A DNA stretch of 64,000 bases from Lophium mytilinum (lineage: Eukaryota > Ascomycota > Dothideomycetes > Mytilinidiales > Mytilinidiaceae). Location: contig MU004184.1 of NCBI GenBank assembly GCA_010093605.1, positions 1,693,897 to 1,757,896 on the forward strand, read 5' to 3'. Of this stretch, positions 31,602 to 42,443 are shown one piece after another. The number at the start of each line of letters is the position of its first letter. The stretch's first letter is position 1. Both the position numbers and the translations under genes were made by a program. The notes under the pieces are model-generated. The model was not told the origin of the DNA. It searched no databases and worked only from the letters and a program-made list of their open reading frames with translations.

Positions 31602-32912
31602 TCATTGAGAACGCGTCTTAGATGTGCGGCTTGACCGTCTGTTAGCCTTGACTGCCACCATTAGTCGAGCATGCGCTTTTCCATCTTCGCCTCTGATGGA
31701 AGCCTCCATGCTATCCTGCGTGCCTTCGACGAGCATTCCCTGCGACAAGAACCCGTACGCGAAGATAAGCCGCCCGGGATCCTTTTGCTGAAGTTCCCGA
31801 ACCTCCTTGTTCTTTGCCTCATACTGGTCGCTAAAGTAGATGAGCTGTTCTGCCTTTGGAGTTAGAATATCGACTCTTTCTAGGCTTTTAGGTCCAACGT
31901 CGGTGATTCTGTCGAACAGCCCATACCAAGTTACACACCCGACAGATTCCCGAGAATGCCCATAGCAGTTGTGTAATGATATGTGTTTTAGAGATCTCAC
32001 GTGGGCAGTAAGAAATTGGATAAGCTCTTCGCAGATGAACGTCCATTCCAGGTGGACTGACTCAAGGTTTGGCATCTGGATGTTCGCTATTGGCAGTTTA
32101 GCCGACCAGGCGCTCCTATTCCGACCTAGCATACCATTCCTAGAGGCGATGATGCTGAGCGTCCTGACGGAGTCGAGATGATTAAGGAAATAGACGGGAA
32201 GCCGGCTGACAAATATATGGTACCCCGGACTATGTACACTCCGTGCAACCCCATTAGAGTGCGGCAATCCCCCTAACAGAGAGATGCGAAAATGATATAC
32301 AGTGCTGAGGAACTTGTGAAAGTCCGGGCTTGCGAATGTGGACACCCCCAGAGGAATTATGTCTTGGAGAAGGACTGTTTTGATGCCATGTGATTTGTTT
32401 TCAGAGAGTAATTTGTAGGCGTCAGCCATCAAACGCCTCCACGGCAGCTCCTTCTCCAGTCCGAGTGCCTCTTCGATTGGCTCATCGTCTCTCAAGATGT
32501 CCATAAGAACGTCGACGAAGCTTTGTGCGTTGAATTGAACACTGAGTGTATCCAGTTTCGGAAACAGTTTGAGATTCCTTAGAATGCTTCGTACTGTCTT
32601 GGGAATGAGGAGTCTGGTGGCGAAATATGAATACGGGCTGGTTCGCATCCCGAAGAGATGTGCTTTGAAGTCCAATCGTTTGACATATTGAGCAACGTGA
32701 TTGTTTGCCGCTGCTAGAGCTAGGACAGCACTACTCTCGGTGTTATGGAGCGTGACGCTGTGGAACAGCTCCGGGGCCAGAAGTGACCGGAAACTCGAGC
32801 AGGTGCTGCTAAGGTTGATGACGACCTGCAGCCTATCGTCGTCCAGTTCCTGGAGATGCTCGATGATAAGAAGCTTCAGCTCCGTTGGGAGTGTTGTTAG
32901 TCGGCATTCCAT
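31602..32912 (-). CDS. F-box protein
   Basis: Single-exon gene, 436 residues from the Met at 32912 (MECRLTTLPTELKLLIIEHL). The F-box, which docks on Skp1 in SCF ubiquitin ligases, starts almost at the N terminus: LTTLPTELKLLIIEHLQEL, then LSSTCSSFRSLLAPELFHSV. The remainder has leucine-rich helix/strand segments (LDTLSVQFNAQSF, SVRTLSIIASRNG, MPNLESVHLEWTFI, SLKHISLHNCYGHS) that look like irregular LRRs for substrate binding. A basic tail ends at the stop. The frame is open to another ATG at 33056, which would add 48 residues; that extension looks like leader sequence, so the later Met is preferred. Target unknown. Confidence 0.8.
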   Translation of the reverse strand: MECRLTTLPTELKLLIIEHLQELDDDRLQVVINLSSTCSSFRSLLAPELFHSVTLHNTESSAVLALAAANNHVAQYVKRLDFKAHLFGMRTSPYSYFATRLLIPKTVRSILRNLKLFPKLDTLSVQFNAQSFVDVLMDILRDDEPIEEALGLEKELPWRRLMADAYKLLSENKSHGIKTVLLQDIIPLGVSTFASPDFHKFLSTVYHFRISLLGGLPHSNGVARSVHSPGYHIFVSRLPVYFLNHLDSVRTLSIIASRNGMLGRNRSAWSAKLPIANIQMPNLESVHLEWTFICEELIQFLTAHVRSLKHISLHNCYGHSRESVGCVTWYGLFDRITDVGPKSLERVDILTPKAEQLIYFSDQYEAKNKEVRELQQKDPGRLIFAYGFLSQGMLVEGTQDSMEASIRGEDGKAHARLMVAVKANRRSSRTSKTRSQ

Positions 32913-33584
32913 GATGGTAGTCGAACGAAATAGATGGAATTCGAGTGCACACGTTGAAGAGTAAGGGGAATGGTACAAAGGTACGCACAGCGGAGTGGTT
33001 GATGCCTGCCTAGCCTGATTGAGACACGAGCGTGATCTCGACAGGAAAAGCTGCATAAGTCTATAGGTATAAGTGGGGACATAAGACGAATACTAGAGTC
33101 AATTGAAAAATGAAAACATGTCCCTCCTAGTTTGAGATAGCGGGAGGCATGATTGGACATTAGTCACGTGATATTTCCGATCTCAACACGGTTTAGCTTC
33201 CATTGACTCCAACGTCGACAGCAACTATGTATGTACTCACTCATCATATTCCAGAACATTCGAAAGGTCTTGAGGCAACAAGGTCTACTTCTGATCCCGA
33301 TTTTGCCTCGCACTGCTACCTAGAATCAGCCTTCCTTCAGCCCTTCCAGGGGGTGCATGAATACGCCCAACGCCCCTCATGTCAACCAATGGACGCATGG
33401 CGTTATGGATCAGTCCATGCGATACACGCTCCGAGGCACCTTAGTGCAGGGGGTAACCGGACTGGCCCCAAGATACTCCGTGCCGCCTATCCGTAGCCCT
33501 CTGACCATGTATGCACGCTTCCTTCCCCTCAAAACGAAACTCCAACGTTGAGATGAATCACAATCAAGCCTGAAGACTTCTCTA
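32913..33584. other. divergent intergenic region
   Basis: About 670 bp between the F-box gene and the G-alpha-like relic. It has a TCACGTGA palindrome near 33164. No supported gene. Confidence 0.45.
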
Positions 33585-35310
33585 ATGGCTGATCCTTTCA
33601 CGATCATCGGAACAGCTGGCGCTGTCGCCGGACTCATGGATGTGCTCGCAAAGAGTATCTCAGCCTTGCGTGATATGCACGAGAGATGGAAAGACGCAGA
33701 CTTCATGCTTCTCAATTTGGCCGCTCAACTCAGTGCTCTCAGAGCTGCCTTACGGGAAATCCAGACTTGGGTAGACTCAGAATCTGCCGAACCGCATCAT
33801 CAACTAGTCATGGATCTGGACTTCTCAATGGCCTGCTGCAAGATGCTGGTTGCGAAGATGGACAAGTCTATCTCGGATCTTCAAGTTACCGCGACTCACA
33901 ACCTAGACTTTGGGAGTAAATATAAAAGTCGTGTTCGGGGACAAGACTATGGATAGTTTGCAAAAGATGATCGAGCGTCAGACGAATGCCTTGACGCTGC
34001 TTCTTTCGGCGTGTAATTGGTGAGAACTCTCTTCCATCTCGATGATCCAACTTAGATCGACAAGCACTACTTCAGCGGCTAATACGACAAAGCAACACCT
34101 CAAGAGAGCAGAAGATTCTTCTAGAGAAAACTACCTCTCGCAAAGTTCTGAAACAAGTTCGCGATGACACCTCATCGCTCTACGTTCTTTGCGACTCCTC
34201 CTCCGTTTCAAGCCGATACACAGACTGTCTATCGAAGATTTCTATTGTCTTCCAATTCGATCGTAAGCTCTTCGTGTCGAGAGTGTATGAGCGGGCACTC
34301 CGGGGCTCTCTAAAGGACGTGATGAGACAGCGGCAAATGTATCCGACCCAATCCAGAGTCAAAGAAGACTATCATTTCGTCTCCTTGGGCGGAAAATCCT
34401 GGGAAATGAAAGTGAGATTCGGAACGCAGATACAGGACAAGTATCAAACAAAATTCCCCAGAAATATGCTCTCCAACCGTCAATGGCATATAAGAATGTA
34501 AGTTTTTAGGCTCCTTAAAGCTCTAACAGATGGCTACCACGAGAACCCGACAACCACTAACCAGAAAATCAGTCAATGCATAGACTTGATAGCCAAAGAA
34601 ATGCAGAACACGAACGTAAATATCGGAAAATTCACACCAAGATTGGCTACTGCAGTCAGTGCATTGTGTGAGGTCGAGGACTTCGAGGTCCAGGTGCCTT
34701 GGTTACATGAGGCTGGCAATGTTGAGTGGACTCTTTAGTAGGTTTGCCTTATGTACTGAAGCTTGTAGCTTTTGACTGACCCATATGTTATAGCTTGCTT
34801 CAGGACATTGAAAGGATCGCTCGACAACGTTATGCAACAGCTTTGTTGCAATATTCCCGGCTTGAATTGAACTTCAGCATCGATCTAAAACTAGCCAAGA
34901 TGGACTTTGTCGACTATTCACACGACATTTGCCATTGCTCAAGCTCAATTCTCTTCTTTGATCTTAGCTGCTACGATCAACCTGACATGTTTGGGGACCC
35001 CTTGTGGTTCGATTTGCCTTACAGTCAGGCGCGTTGTCACCTGCCGCTCCACACAATGGTCTTGCTTGGAAACATGGAGCTTTTCGAGAAGAAACTTCTT
35101 AGTACGCCTATTTACGACTACTATCCGGATTATCAGGGTCTCGAGACCGCGGAAGCGGTCATAGAGTATTTCAAACAACGCTTTCGATTACCCGAGGGTG
35201 TGAGAAATCGAAAGATAGAATTTTATATCTACGATTGGTGGAGTACTCGGTCCCCGGACGCTATCATCAAGGGTATCGAGGCGAATCCAGACAACATGCG
35301 CTACTGTTAG
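33585..35310 (+). pseudogene. G-alpha-like protein with Helo-like fungal N-terminal domain, decayed
   Basis: The first ~120 codons (MADPFTIIGTAGAVAGLMDV...) match the fungal Helo-like N-terminal domain found on STAND proteins and on some fungal G-alpha relatives. Past one interruption of the frame near the end of that domain, coding resumes with IERQTNALTLLLSA, then, after an intron, EQKILLEKTTSRKVLKQV and VFQFDRKLFVSRVYERALRGSL, the usual bridge to a G-alpha domain. The G-alpha part is eroded: the P-loop GxGESGKST is missing, and DIERIARQRY takes the place of the switch I approach. NKxD-type LNKxDLF is replaced by LGNMELFEKKL, followed by the recognisable YYPDYQG and EAVIEYFKQRF. GTP binding is therefore unlikely. 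The last exon starts about 34795. Its stop overlaps the stop of the convergent gene. Confidence 0.7.
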
Positions 35311-36116
35311 CTAAGATGACGCCCAAAGAGAACCCAACATCTCGGCCTCCGAAACAGTTTCTTCCTCACCACGCTGAACACAATCTCCGCGAAACTGAAC
35401 GCACCAACAAGAAGGGGAATCAGCTGTCCCACAGATAATGTCTCATTGACTCCTGTAATCCCGTTCGCCTGCAAAAGATACTCCACTGCGACTATGGAGA
35501 TGAACATGATAGTAGTCGATGCGAAGAACAGTTCCACGGAGACTTTTTGCCGCCTAGGCTTGGGTGCTTCAGGGACTCCCGTATAGCGCCGAAAGAATGC
35601 TCTGGCAGTCAAAGCCATGAATACCGCACAAACGCACACTCCGACCACTGAAGCGACCTTGTTAAACGTCCGGAATCGACCAGAGATGGAGACTCGACCG
35701 AAGAACGCGACCGTTTCGCAGCGCTGATCCTGAAGCGTCCCGTCCAGCCCGGTAAACCAGAACCAGCACGCATATCCAGCAACAGCCGTATACAACGCCA
35801 CTCTATACAGGCCAGAAAAGTGTCGAAGCGGATTCATTCCGCTGCCGCTCAGGCTGGAGAGGGCGCCAAAAATGAGCCAAATGGAGATGACGGGCTCGAC
35901 AGGCTCGATCTGGTTCCGGCTTGTCAGGAGTATCAGTCCCATGAATACGGCCGACTGGATCAGGAGGTTGATGACGCGGAGGATCTCTTCGTCTTTTGGC
36001 TCGTAGAGGGTTGTCGTGAGGGTGGTGACCCATTGTAGGTAGAGACCGGTGCGGATGCCGATGCCGTAGAGGTCTGCGTTGCCCGTGAAGGCGCATGGCT
36101 GGGTCGAGGCCACCAT
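35307..36116 (-). CDS. seven-segment membrane protein, fungal ADLYGxGxR family
   Basis: Single-exon gene, 269 residues from ATG 36116 (MVASTQPCAFTGNADLYGIG); the frame extends upstream without an ATG. I count seven hydrophobic segments at about 19-38, 45-64, 74-91, 103-124, 150-174, 192-213 and 227-249, and no signal peptide. The N-terminal motif NADLYGIGIRTGLYLQ is shared with the next gene and with a large family of uncharacterised fungal membrane proteins. Other shared features are FTGLDGTL...RCE after segment 4 and VGQLIPLLVG in segment 7. Its stop codon overlaps that of the G-alpha-like relic by 4 bp (TTAG), tail to tail. Whether it senses, transports or signals is unknown. Confidence 0.8.
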   Translation of the reverse strand: MVASTQPCAFTGNADLYGIGIRTGLYLQWVTTLTTTLYEPKDEEILRVINLLIQSAVFMGLILLTSRNQIEPVEPVISIWLIFGALSSLSGSGMNPLRHFSGLYRVALYTAVAGYACWFWFTGLDGTLQDQRCETVAFFGRVSISGRFRTFNKVASVVGVCVCAVFMALTARAFFRRYTGVPEAPKPRRQKVSVELFFASTTIMFISIVAVEYLLQANGITGVNETLSVGQLIPLLVGAFSFAEIVFSVVRKKLFRRPRCWVLFGRHLS

Positions 36117-36674
36117 TATGAAACCCAATAGATCGCTCGCAATGCTGCGAGTTTGGAAGATAGCCAAGCTTGGGCTTGACAACGGTACGGAAAGAGATGG
36201 TTTATGGTGAGCAGTAAAGAAGTGAACCGAGACTTGTAATGGAACGCAGTGTTCAAAAGCCTGCAAGGCTGCACCATATACCCACTGTCATTTTTCAGCT
36301 CTTAGCGATTTTTCCCTTCGTCCGCCACATCGCAGTCTCTTGCCAGTTCCAGCCCTGTCCAGATGGTGTGTACAGCAACTAATAGGACGTTTCAATTGAG
36401 GAGATGGGTTCGCCAAGAATAGGTGCTGGCGAATGGAGGGGGCTGAAGTATGTGATAGGCGCCGTGGCTGGCGAGCTGAACTCAGCCTTGCAGGGCAACC
36501 CACATCACATCCAGACCACACAAGCCACAGAATCAATATATCGAACCACGATGCGACAAGGAGTAGCGAGGCCCTAACAGACTATAGCCAAGGCAATTTA
36601 CAGCCTGGTCGACAACACTAATATTGCGCTGGACATTCTCATAATGAAGACACCTCCCGTCGTACTGCCCACAA
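36117..36674. other. divergent promoter region of the paralogous membrane protein genes
   Basis: About 560 bp between two head-to-head paralogues. No obvious symmetry or repeat was seen, so the pair does not look like a recent inverted duplication. Confidence 0.45.
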
Positions 36675-37692
36675 ATGCATTCAAAGATGGATTACCACAG
36701 CGCCATCTCTCAACGCGCTCCAGTATGTGGCTACGAAGGCAAAGCCGATCTCTACGGTCTCGGCGTCCGCCTTGGTCTTTACCTCCAACTCCTCGCCGCA
36801 ACTCTCGTCGCTCAATGCCTTCCCGCCTCTCGCAACCGGCGCTTCTTCCGCATTGCGAGCGCAGCTCTAGGCGCATCTACCTTCATCGTCCTAGCTATGC
36901 AGGCCACCAAACGGCAGGTGTTTGGCGTCGAGGTCAACACCATTCTTTGGGTGCTCGGCTTACAATTGATGGGTACTGCAACCCCACCAAGCGTAATCTC
37001 GATTGATTTCCTTGCGCTCGCGAAGTCGACGGTGCTTTACTTTCCCCTGGCAATTTTCCAGCTGTGGTTCTTTTTCCATGGGTTGGATGTGCTACCGCGG
37101 ACGGAGTGTCCGGATGAGTATGCTTTCTTCTTTGCAAAAGTTAGCCTATGGCATTGGTTCCGGAAGCTCTCGGAGGCTTTCAGTATCTTGATGATTCTCG
37201 GGTATACGCTTTGTGAGTTTTTCTTTCTCATATTTTCGTATGTGGGCTGTGAGCTTGCAATTCTTGGGCTAATAACTTGCAGTCTTCGTCTTGATCTTCA
37301 GCGCGAGAAAGGCGTTCAGAGAAGCGGGCGAGGCTAACGCAGAGAGCCAAGCAGCGTCGAACAAGCATCCAGTAAGGCAATTCCTAGGAGCCATCATGTA
37401 CTACGGCTTCGCCAGCATTTTCACCATTATGCCGGCCGAGCTTACGATCAAATGGAACAAAGTGAGGGGAGTAAATAGGATTGATTCGGTGTCTCAACTT
37501 GTCCCTTTCGTCCTAGGGTTAGGGCAGCTTCTAGACGTCTTGTACCGGATTGCTAAGAAGGTAAACGGAGAAAATGTAGAAGAGGCAGAGGATCCAGACG
37601 ATACAGATACGAATAGTAAGTTCTCTGCAATTATCCCACGGAGCCTTCATGAACCAGTTTCCGGGCTAGCTCTAACCGCAAGTTCCCCTTAG
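36675..37692 (+). CDS. seven-segment membrane protein, paralogue of the divergent neighbour
   Basis: Two exons (36675-37212 and 37283-37692) give 315 residues; a second in-frame ATG at 36687 could also serve. KADLYGLGVRLGLYLQ matches NADLYGIGIRTGLYLQ of the neighbour. Segments comparable in order are ASAALGASTFIVLAM, VNTILWVLGLQLMG, STVLYFPLAIFQLWFFFHGL, AFSILMILGYTLFFVLIF, FLGAIMYYGFASIFTIM and QLVPFVLGLGQLLDVLY. HGLDVLPRTEC mirrors the neighbour's loop after segment 4. The intron is phase 1 and lies within segment 5; reading past its donor would give an unrelated, early-ending tail. The C terminus is acidic (EDPDDTDTN). Identity to the paralogue is low, so the duplication is old. Confidence 0.8.
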
Positions 37693-37928
37693 GCCGCTGT
37701 CCAGTCCGTGATCGCCATAAATCAATCAGCAACTCATCGAAGGAGCCATCTGAGGCAGTGGAGGAAGAACATGAGCTTCTCGGCCGGCAGCCCAATGATT
37801 AGGTATCGAAAGTAAACGACGAGGAAAGGAAGCCGTAATGGACACGGAACTACTTTTTGCCAGCGGAGAAACACCCCTCCGAAAGCCCGGCACTCAAGAT
37901 CCGTGTTTTCGAGGCTCTCGACACTTCC

Positions 37929-38320
37929 ACTCGAATAACTCAGCAACCGCACCTCCTATTACGAATCTGACACCAGGACGCGACTCGCCTGGTCGATTAG
38001 TATTTTTGAAGAAGTTTGGGAGAATAAATATCCCGACTTCGTGGGGCTAGATGGGGGGTGTGCAGCGCTCGACACTTTTTGGGACCCTCGTCGGCCCTCC
38101 GCGCCAAGACCTGCCTATTTGAGGTTTTGGTTCGGAGCCTAAGTTTTCGAGCCTCCTCCCGAACTCCGAGCTTGTTACGAATAGCTCAACAATGACACCT
38201 CTAGTTGCAAATCCGACACCAGGACGTGATTCACACGGCCAAGTGGTAGTTTTGAGGAAGTTTTGAAGGGGAAATTCTAAGGCGTCAAGGGGCTAGAGGG
38301 GGTCCTGCAGGGCTCGACAC
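37929..38320 (+). repeat. two imperfect ~145-bp direct repeats
   Basis: Copy A at about 37929-38075 and copy B at about 38177-38320, offset by about 248 bp. Shared phrases include ACGAAT, CGACACCAGGACG (A has TGACACC), AGT-TTTTGA-GAAGTTT, GGGGCTAGA-GGGG, TGCAG-GCTCGACAC. Both copies are preceded by GTTTTCGAG. It could be a short tandem of a 248-bp unit or part of a decayed element. No coding content. Confidence 0.65.
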
Positions 38321-38567
38321 CTCGAGAAGCTCTCACCGCTGCCAAGAGTTGCCGGCAAAAGTCGCGGCGGTGACAGGTAAGGAAGCACATGGGGAAGTAG
38401 TTAGAAATGGGGGGGCGACCAAAGCCAAAATTGAATTCAGCTGGTGTCTTATCAGTTTTCTTTCTTGAAAGTCTTGCATATTTGTATATACATGGCTTTG
38501 TTTATACCTTGCTTGGCGATGTTGGAGGCTGTTGGACAGTTGTGGATTCATCAAGCTCTTCCTTGTA

Positions 38568-38772
38568 CAGCACCTTCTCACGTCCGGTGACCTAGCGTCA
38601 AAATCAAGCCACAGAATTACCGTATGGGGTAACAAATCCGGACGCCTTTAGGGGGGAATAACAGCTGCCTAGCCAATGAATCTTCAAGGTGGCTCATTAT
38701 TAGCCCGGAAAAGGAGGTTTACAGGGGTCAACTCAGTTTCCACGCTAGGTCACCGGACGTGAGAAGGTGCTG
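38568..38772. mobile_element. MITE with 31-bp perfect terminal inverted repeats
   Basis: A 205-bp non-coding element. The left end 38568-38598 (starting CAGCACCTTCTCACG) and the right end 38742-38772 are exact inverted copies over 31 bp. It is flanked on both sides by TA (38566-38567 and 38773-38774), the target-site duplication of Tc1/mariner-type elements, and fungal Fot1/pogo elements often begin with CAG. The 143-bp core has no coding capacity, so movement would need a transposase in trans. Perfect ends argue for recent activity. It lies about 370 bp upstream of the helicase gene. Confidence 0.88.
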
Positions 38773-39139
38773 TACTGTTGTACGAAAAAGGAAGAAGGAA
38801 ACCACAAACACAAATCTTTATTCACCACGACGTCATGACGCCGCGATCAAAGAGTGCCCTGAGCATTCCCCAGATCACAGGATCGCGTGTCTTAGCGTGT
38901 TCCAGTGTGTTCCGTCCACATGGATATGATCGACGCGCTCGGGCCGTATTAATTCTCCGACGCCCAACGCGCCCCCTTCCACCACTCCACCCACTTGCTC
39001 GTCAACTATCTATCGCAGCAGATCTGCCGCGTCGCGAATCCTTGCTGACCACTCTCTTTGATCCGCTATCCTTCGCGACAAAAGCAAGCCTTTGTTGACT
39101 ACCTCCTTTGTCCTTACGCGATTCATCGCGACCGCTGCC

Positions 39140-42100
39140 ATGGCCCCTCATAATCGGAAACGCCCAGCGCAAGACGATGATGACATCCAAATCATCTCGT
39201 CGCAACCCGCCTCGCGATCCTTCTCGAATGGGTACCGTCACAGTTCGCAAGCATCCACAGCACCATCTTCCCAGCCATACACGTCGTCATTCGGATCCTC
39301 GCAGCCTTACTCGCAACCCTCGTCGCAGCCGCGCCCTCCAAAGCATGCCAAAGTAATGGACCCGCGCGGGATGGACTCTTTGTATGCCGCGTACGGCGCG
39401 CCAATAGCACACAGAGGCCCAACTGGCTCTTCCCAGGCGCAGGCCATAGATCTCGACGATGAATTCGACACGGATGACGGCTTAGAAGACGCGCCGGATG
39501 CGACGCAGGCCTACAACTCATCCTCCTTTAGTTTCGAGATATACGGCATTTTCCAATCCAAAATTGTTGGATGTCGCTTCTACAATGGCGTCGCGACAGT
39601 CGGAGAAATGGTCGTGTTGAAGCGGGAGCCCCAGAATCCCTACGACCGCAATGCCATTCAGGTGCTGAACGTGCAGCGCACTCAGATTGGCCATATTCCG
39701 CGTCAGGTTGCTGGGAAGCTGGCTAAGTATATGGATGCCAAGAGCCTTTTGATTGAGGCCTCTATCACCGGGCCAAAGGGCGAGTTTGACTGTCCAATTG
39801 AGTTGAGGCTGTACGGGACGGATGATCCGAGAAAGAGGGATCAGTTGAAGAAGCAGATGCAGGCTGACAGGCTGCCAGTTGGGAATATGGTCAGTAGGGT
39901 GAAGTTGGCGGAGAGGGCCCAGAAAGAACGAATAGCACAGCAGGAGAAGCTAGATAAAGAGAGGAAAAAGGCGATCGAGCTGGCCCAGAAAGCAGCAAGA
40001 AGTGCAGGTGTCTCTGTTGGACTTGGCAGCAGCAATCTACAGATCAGGTCCTCGGGAGAATATGCTGCTGGTATGTTCACCTTGAGGACATCCATTGTTA
40101 AGTTCATCATGCTAACTCTGAACAGGTTCCGCGGGCGGTTTGCCAACCGTCGAACCCCCCAAAACACTTGACAGTATCATCATGGACAGCGAGCAATTCA
40201 ATCCTCGGAACTACGAAGAAATGGTTGATCAGTTTGGGATTAGCGAAGAGAAACTGGCCAGCATGCCGAAGGCCGATCAACCAAAAGGCTTGCTTACCAG
40301 ATTACACCCATTCCAGCTTCAAGGCCTTCAATGGATGCTCGATAAAGAGAGCCCCAAGCTGCCGACAGTAGGCTCAAAAGAGGTTGTCCAATTCTGGCAA
40401 CGGAACAGTAGGAATTCGAATCTGTTCACTCACATTGCTACAAATTTCACTACCAGAGAGTCACCCCGACTCGCGAGTGGTGGTATTCTCGCCGATGATA
40501 TGGGTCTTGGGAAGACCATTTCAGTCATCTCTCTCATACTAGCCGACAAGGCACTTGGTCGGAAGAATGCAGATGTCAGTGGCGCAACTCTGATCCTTGC
40601 GCCCGTTAGCGTCATGAGCAATTGGAGTTCACAGGTAGGTTTTCGAGTGTCCCATATTATCTCCAAGAAACCCCCCTGACATGATGTTAGATGGCGAAAC
40701 ACATCGAGAAAGAGCACTCGCTACGAATCATGTTTTACCATAGCACCCTTAAGAAGCCTCTGAACCCGCAAGAGATCGACAATTACGACATTGTCATCTC
40801 TACTTATGACACAGTGTCTTCGGAGTGGTGGAAATCTGCTAAGCCAGAAGAGGCTGTACGAAAGGACGGGTATGGTCTCTCAAGGAATCTGCAAAATGAG
40901 GTGGCTAACCATCTTAGTGTATTTTCCGTCAACTGGCGCCGCGTGGTGCTTGATGAGGGGCATCATATCAGGAACCCAGCTTCGAAGCGCGCACAAGCAG
41001 CCTGGCATATCAAGGCCCAATCCAAATGGGCCCTTTCAGGTAAATCCATGCTAACTGATGTTTTTCAACTGTGCTTGTTCAAGCTGACGGCCTGTTCTAG
41101 GAACCCCGATTGTCAACAACTTAAAAGATTTGTATTCTCTTGTCAAATTCATCGACCTACCAATTATGAATGACATAACGATATTCAACCATACCATCAT
41201 CAGACCCATGACTAAGGGTGACAAAGCAGCCGTCAAGCTTCTCAAATATCTCATGGGAGAGATGTGTCTTCGGCGGAGAAAGGACATGTCCTTCATCGAC
41301 CTACGACTACCCGAGCTCTCCGAATATATCCACCGCATCAAATTCTCCCCGAACGAGCAAGAGATGTACGACGTCCTCGCGGAAGAAGCCAAGGGCCGAC
41401 TGGACATGTGGCTACAGGAACAACAGACGAGCACGACCAACAAGGTCGCCTCTGGCACAAACTCCTACCGCGGCGTCCTCGAAATCATCCTCCGCATGCG
41501 CCAGGTCTGCAACCACTACGAACTCGTCGGCACCGACCGCCTCGGGGGCATCATGGCCGCCCTCGACGCCAACGGCTTCGTCGACCTGACCCCAGACAAC
41601 AAGCTCGCCCTCCAACAACTCCTCCAGCTGAGCATCGACTCCCAAGAAGACTGCCCTGTGTGCCTCGATACCTTCAAAGACCCCGTCATCACCAAATGCG
41701 CCCACGTCTTTTGCACCCCCTGCATCGAGCGCGTCATCGACACGCAGCACCGATGCCCCATGTGCCGCGCCGAGCTCGACGCCCTGGGCACCACCACCGT
41801 CAAGCCCATGAAAGAGGGTGAGGCGGCGAATGGGGGAGCCTCTACAACTACTCAACCCGAGCCCCCCTCCCTCACCGACCTCAAATCCAGCAGCAAAGTC
41901 GCCGCAATCCTCGCCATCCTCAGGGCCCAGCAAAAGGACCCGTCCAAGGGCAACAAGACCATCGTCTTCTCCCAGTGGACCTCCTTCCTCGACCTCCTCA
42001 CCCCCCACCTGCGCGACGCCGGCTTCGGCCTCACCCGCATCGACGGCACCATGCGCGCCGCAGACCGCGACCGCGCCCTCGACGCGCTCGAATCAGACCC

Positions 42101-42443
42101 GCAGTGCACCGTCATGCTCGCCTCCCTGGCCGTCGCGTCCGTCGGGCTGAATCTCGTCGCGGCCAACAGCGTCATCCTCGCGGATAGCTGGTGGGCGCCG
42201 GCGATCGAGGACCAGGCGGTCGATCGCGTGCACCGGCTGGGCCAGAAGCGGGAGTGCACGGTGTTCCGTATTGTAATTGAGAAGAGCGTTGAGGAGAAGG
42301 TGTTGGGGATCCAGGAGAAGAAGCGGCAGCTGGTGGGGGTTGTGTTTAATGAGCGGGATGAGGATGGGGAGTTGGGCGGGCGGAAGAAGAAGGGGAGGAG
42401 GCGTGTGGGGGGTGTGGAGGATTTGAGGACGTTGTTGGGGTAG
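39140..42443 (+). CDS. HIRAN-SNF2-RING DNA translocase/E3 ligase (HLTF/Rad5-like)
   Basis: Nuclear SWI2/SNF2 ATPase of the Rad5/Rad16/HLTF group, which acts in replication-fork remodelling and PCNA ubiquitination. Exons 39140-40070, 40126-40634, 40691-41039 and 41101-42443 give 1043 residues. A Ser/Gln-rich N terminus precedes a HIRAN domain at about 130-230 (FEIYGIFQSKIVGCRFYNG, NPYDRNAIQVLN, IGHIPRQVAGKLAKY). The ATPase starts HPFQLQGLQWML, has Walker A DDMGLGKT, Walker B DEGH, and continues across the intron into LSGTPIVNN. A C3HC4 RING (CPVCLDTF...CAHVFCTPCIE...CPMC) is inserted before the second lobe, with VFSQWTSFLDLL, IDGTMRAADRDRAL and DRVHRLGQKREC. This order matches HLTF and S. pombe Rad8 closely. 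The start was set at the Met before APHNRKR, which looks like a nuclear signal. Confidence 0.93.

Larger units (their letters stand above)
37693..39139. other. repeat-containing intergenic region
   Basis: About 1.4 kb without a gene. It holds two direct repeats (37929-38320) and a MITE (38568-38772), described separately. The last 350 bp are the promoter of the helicase gene, with a GACGTCATGACG CRE-like palindromic site near 38830. Confidence 0.55.
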
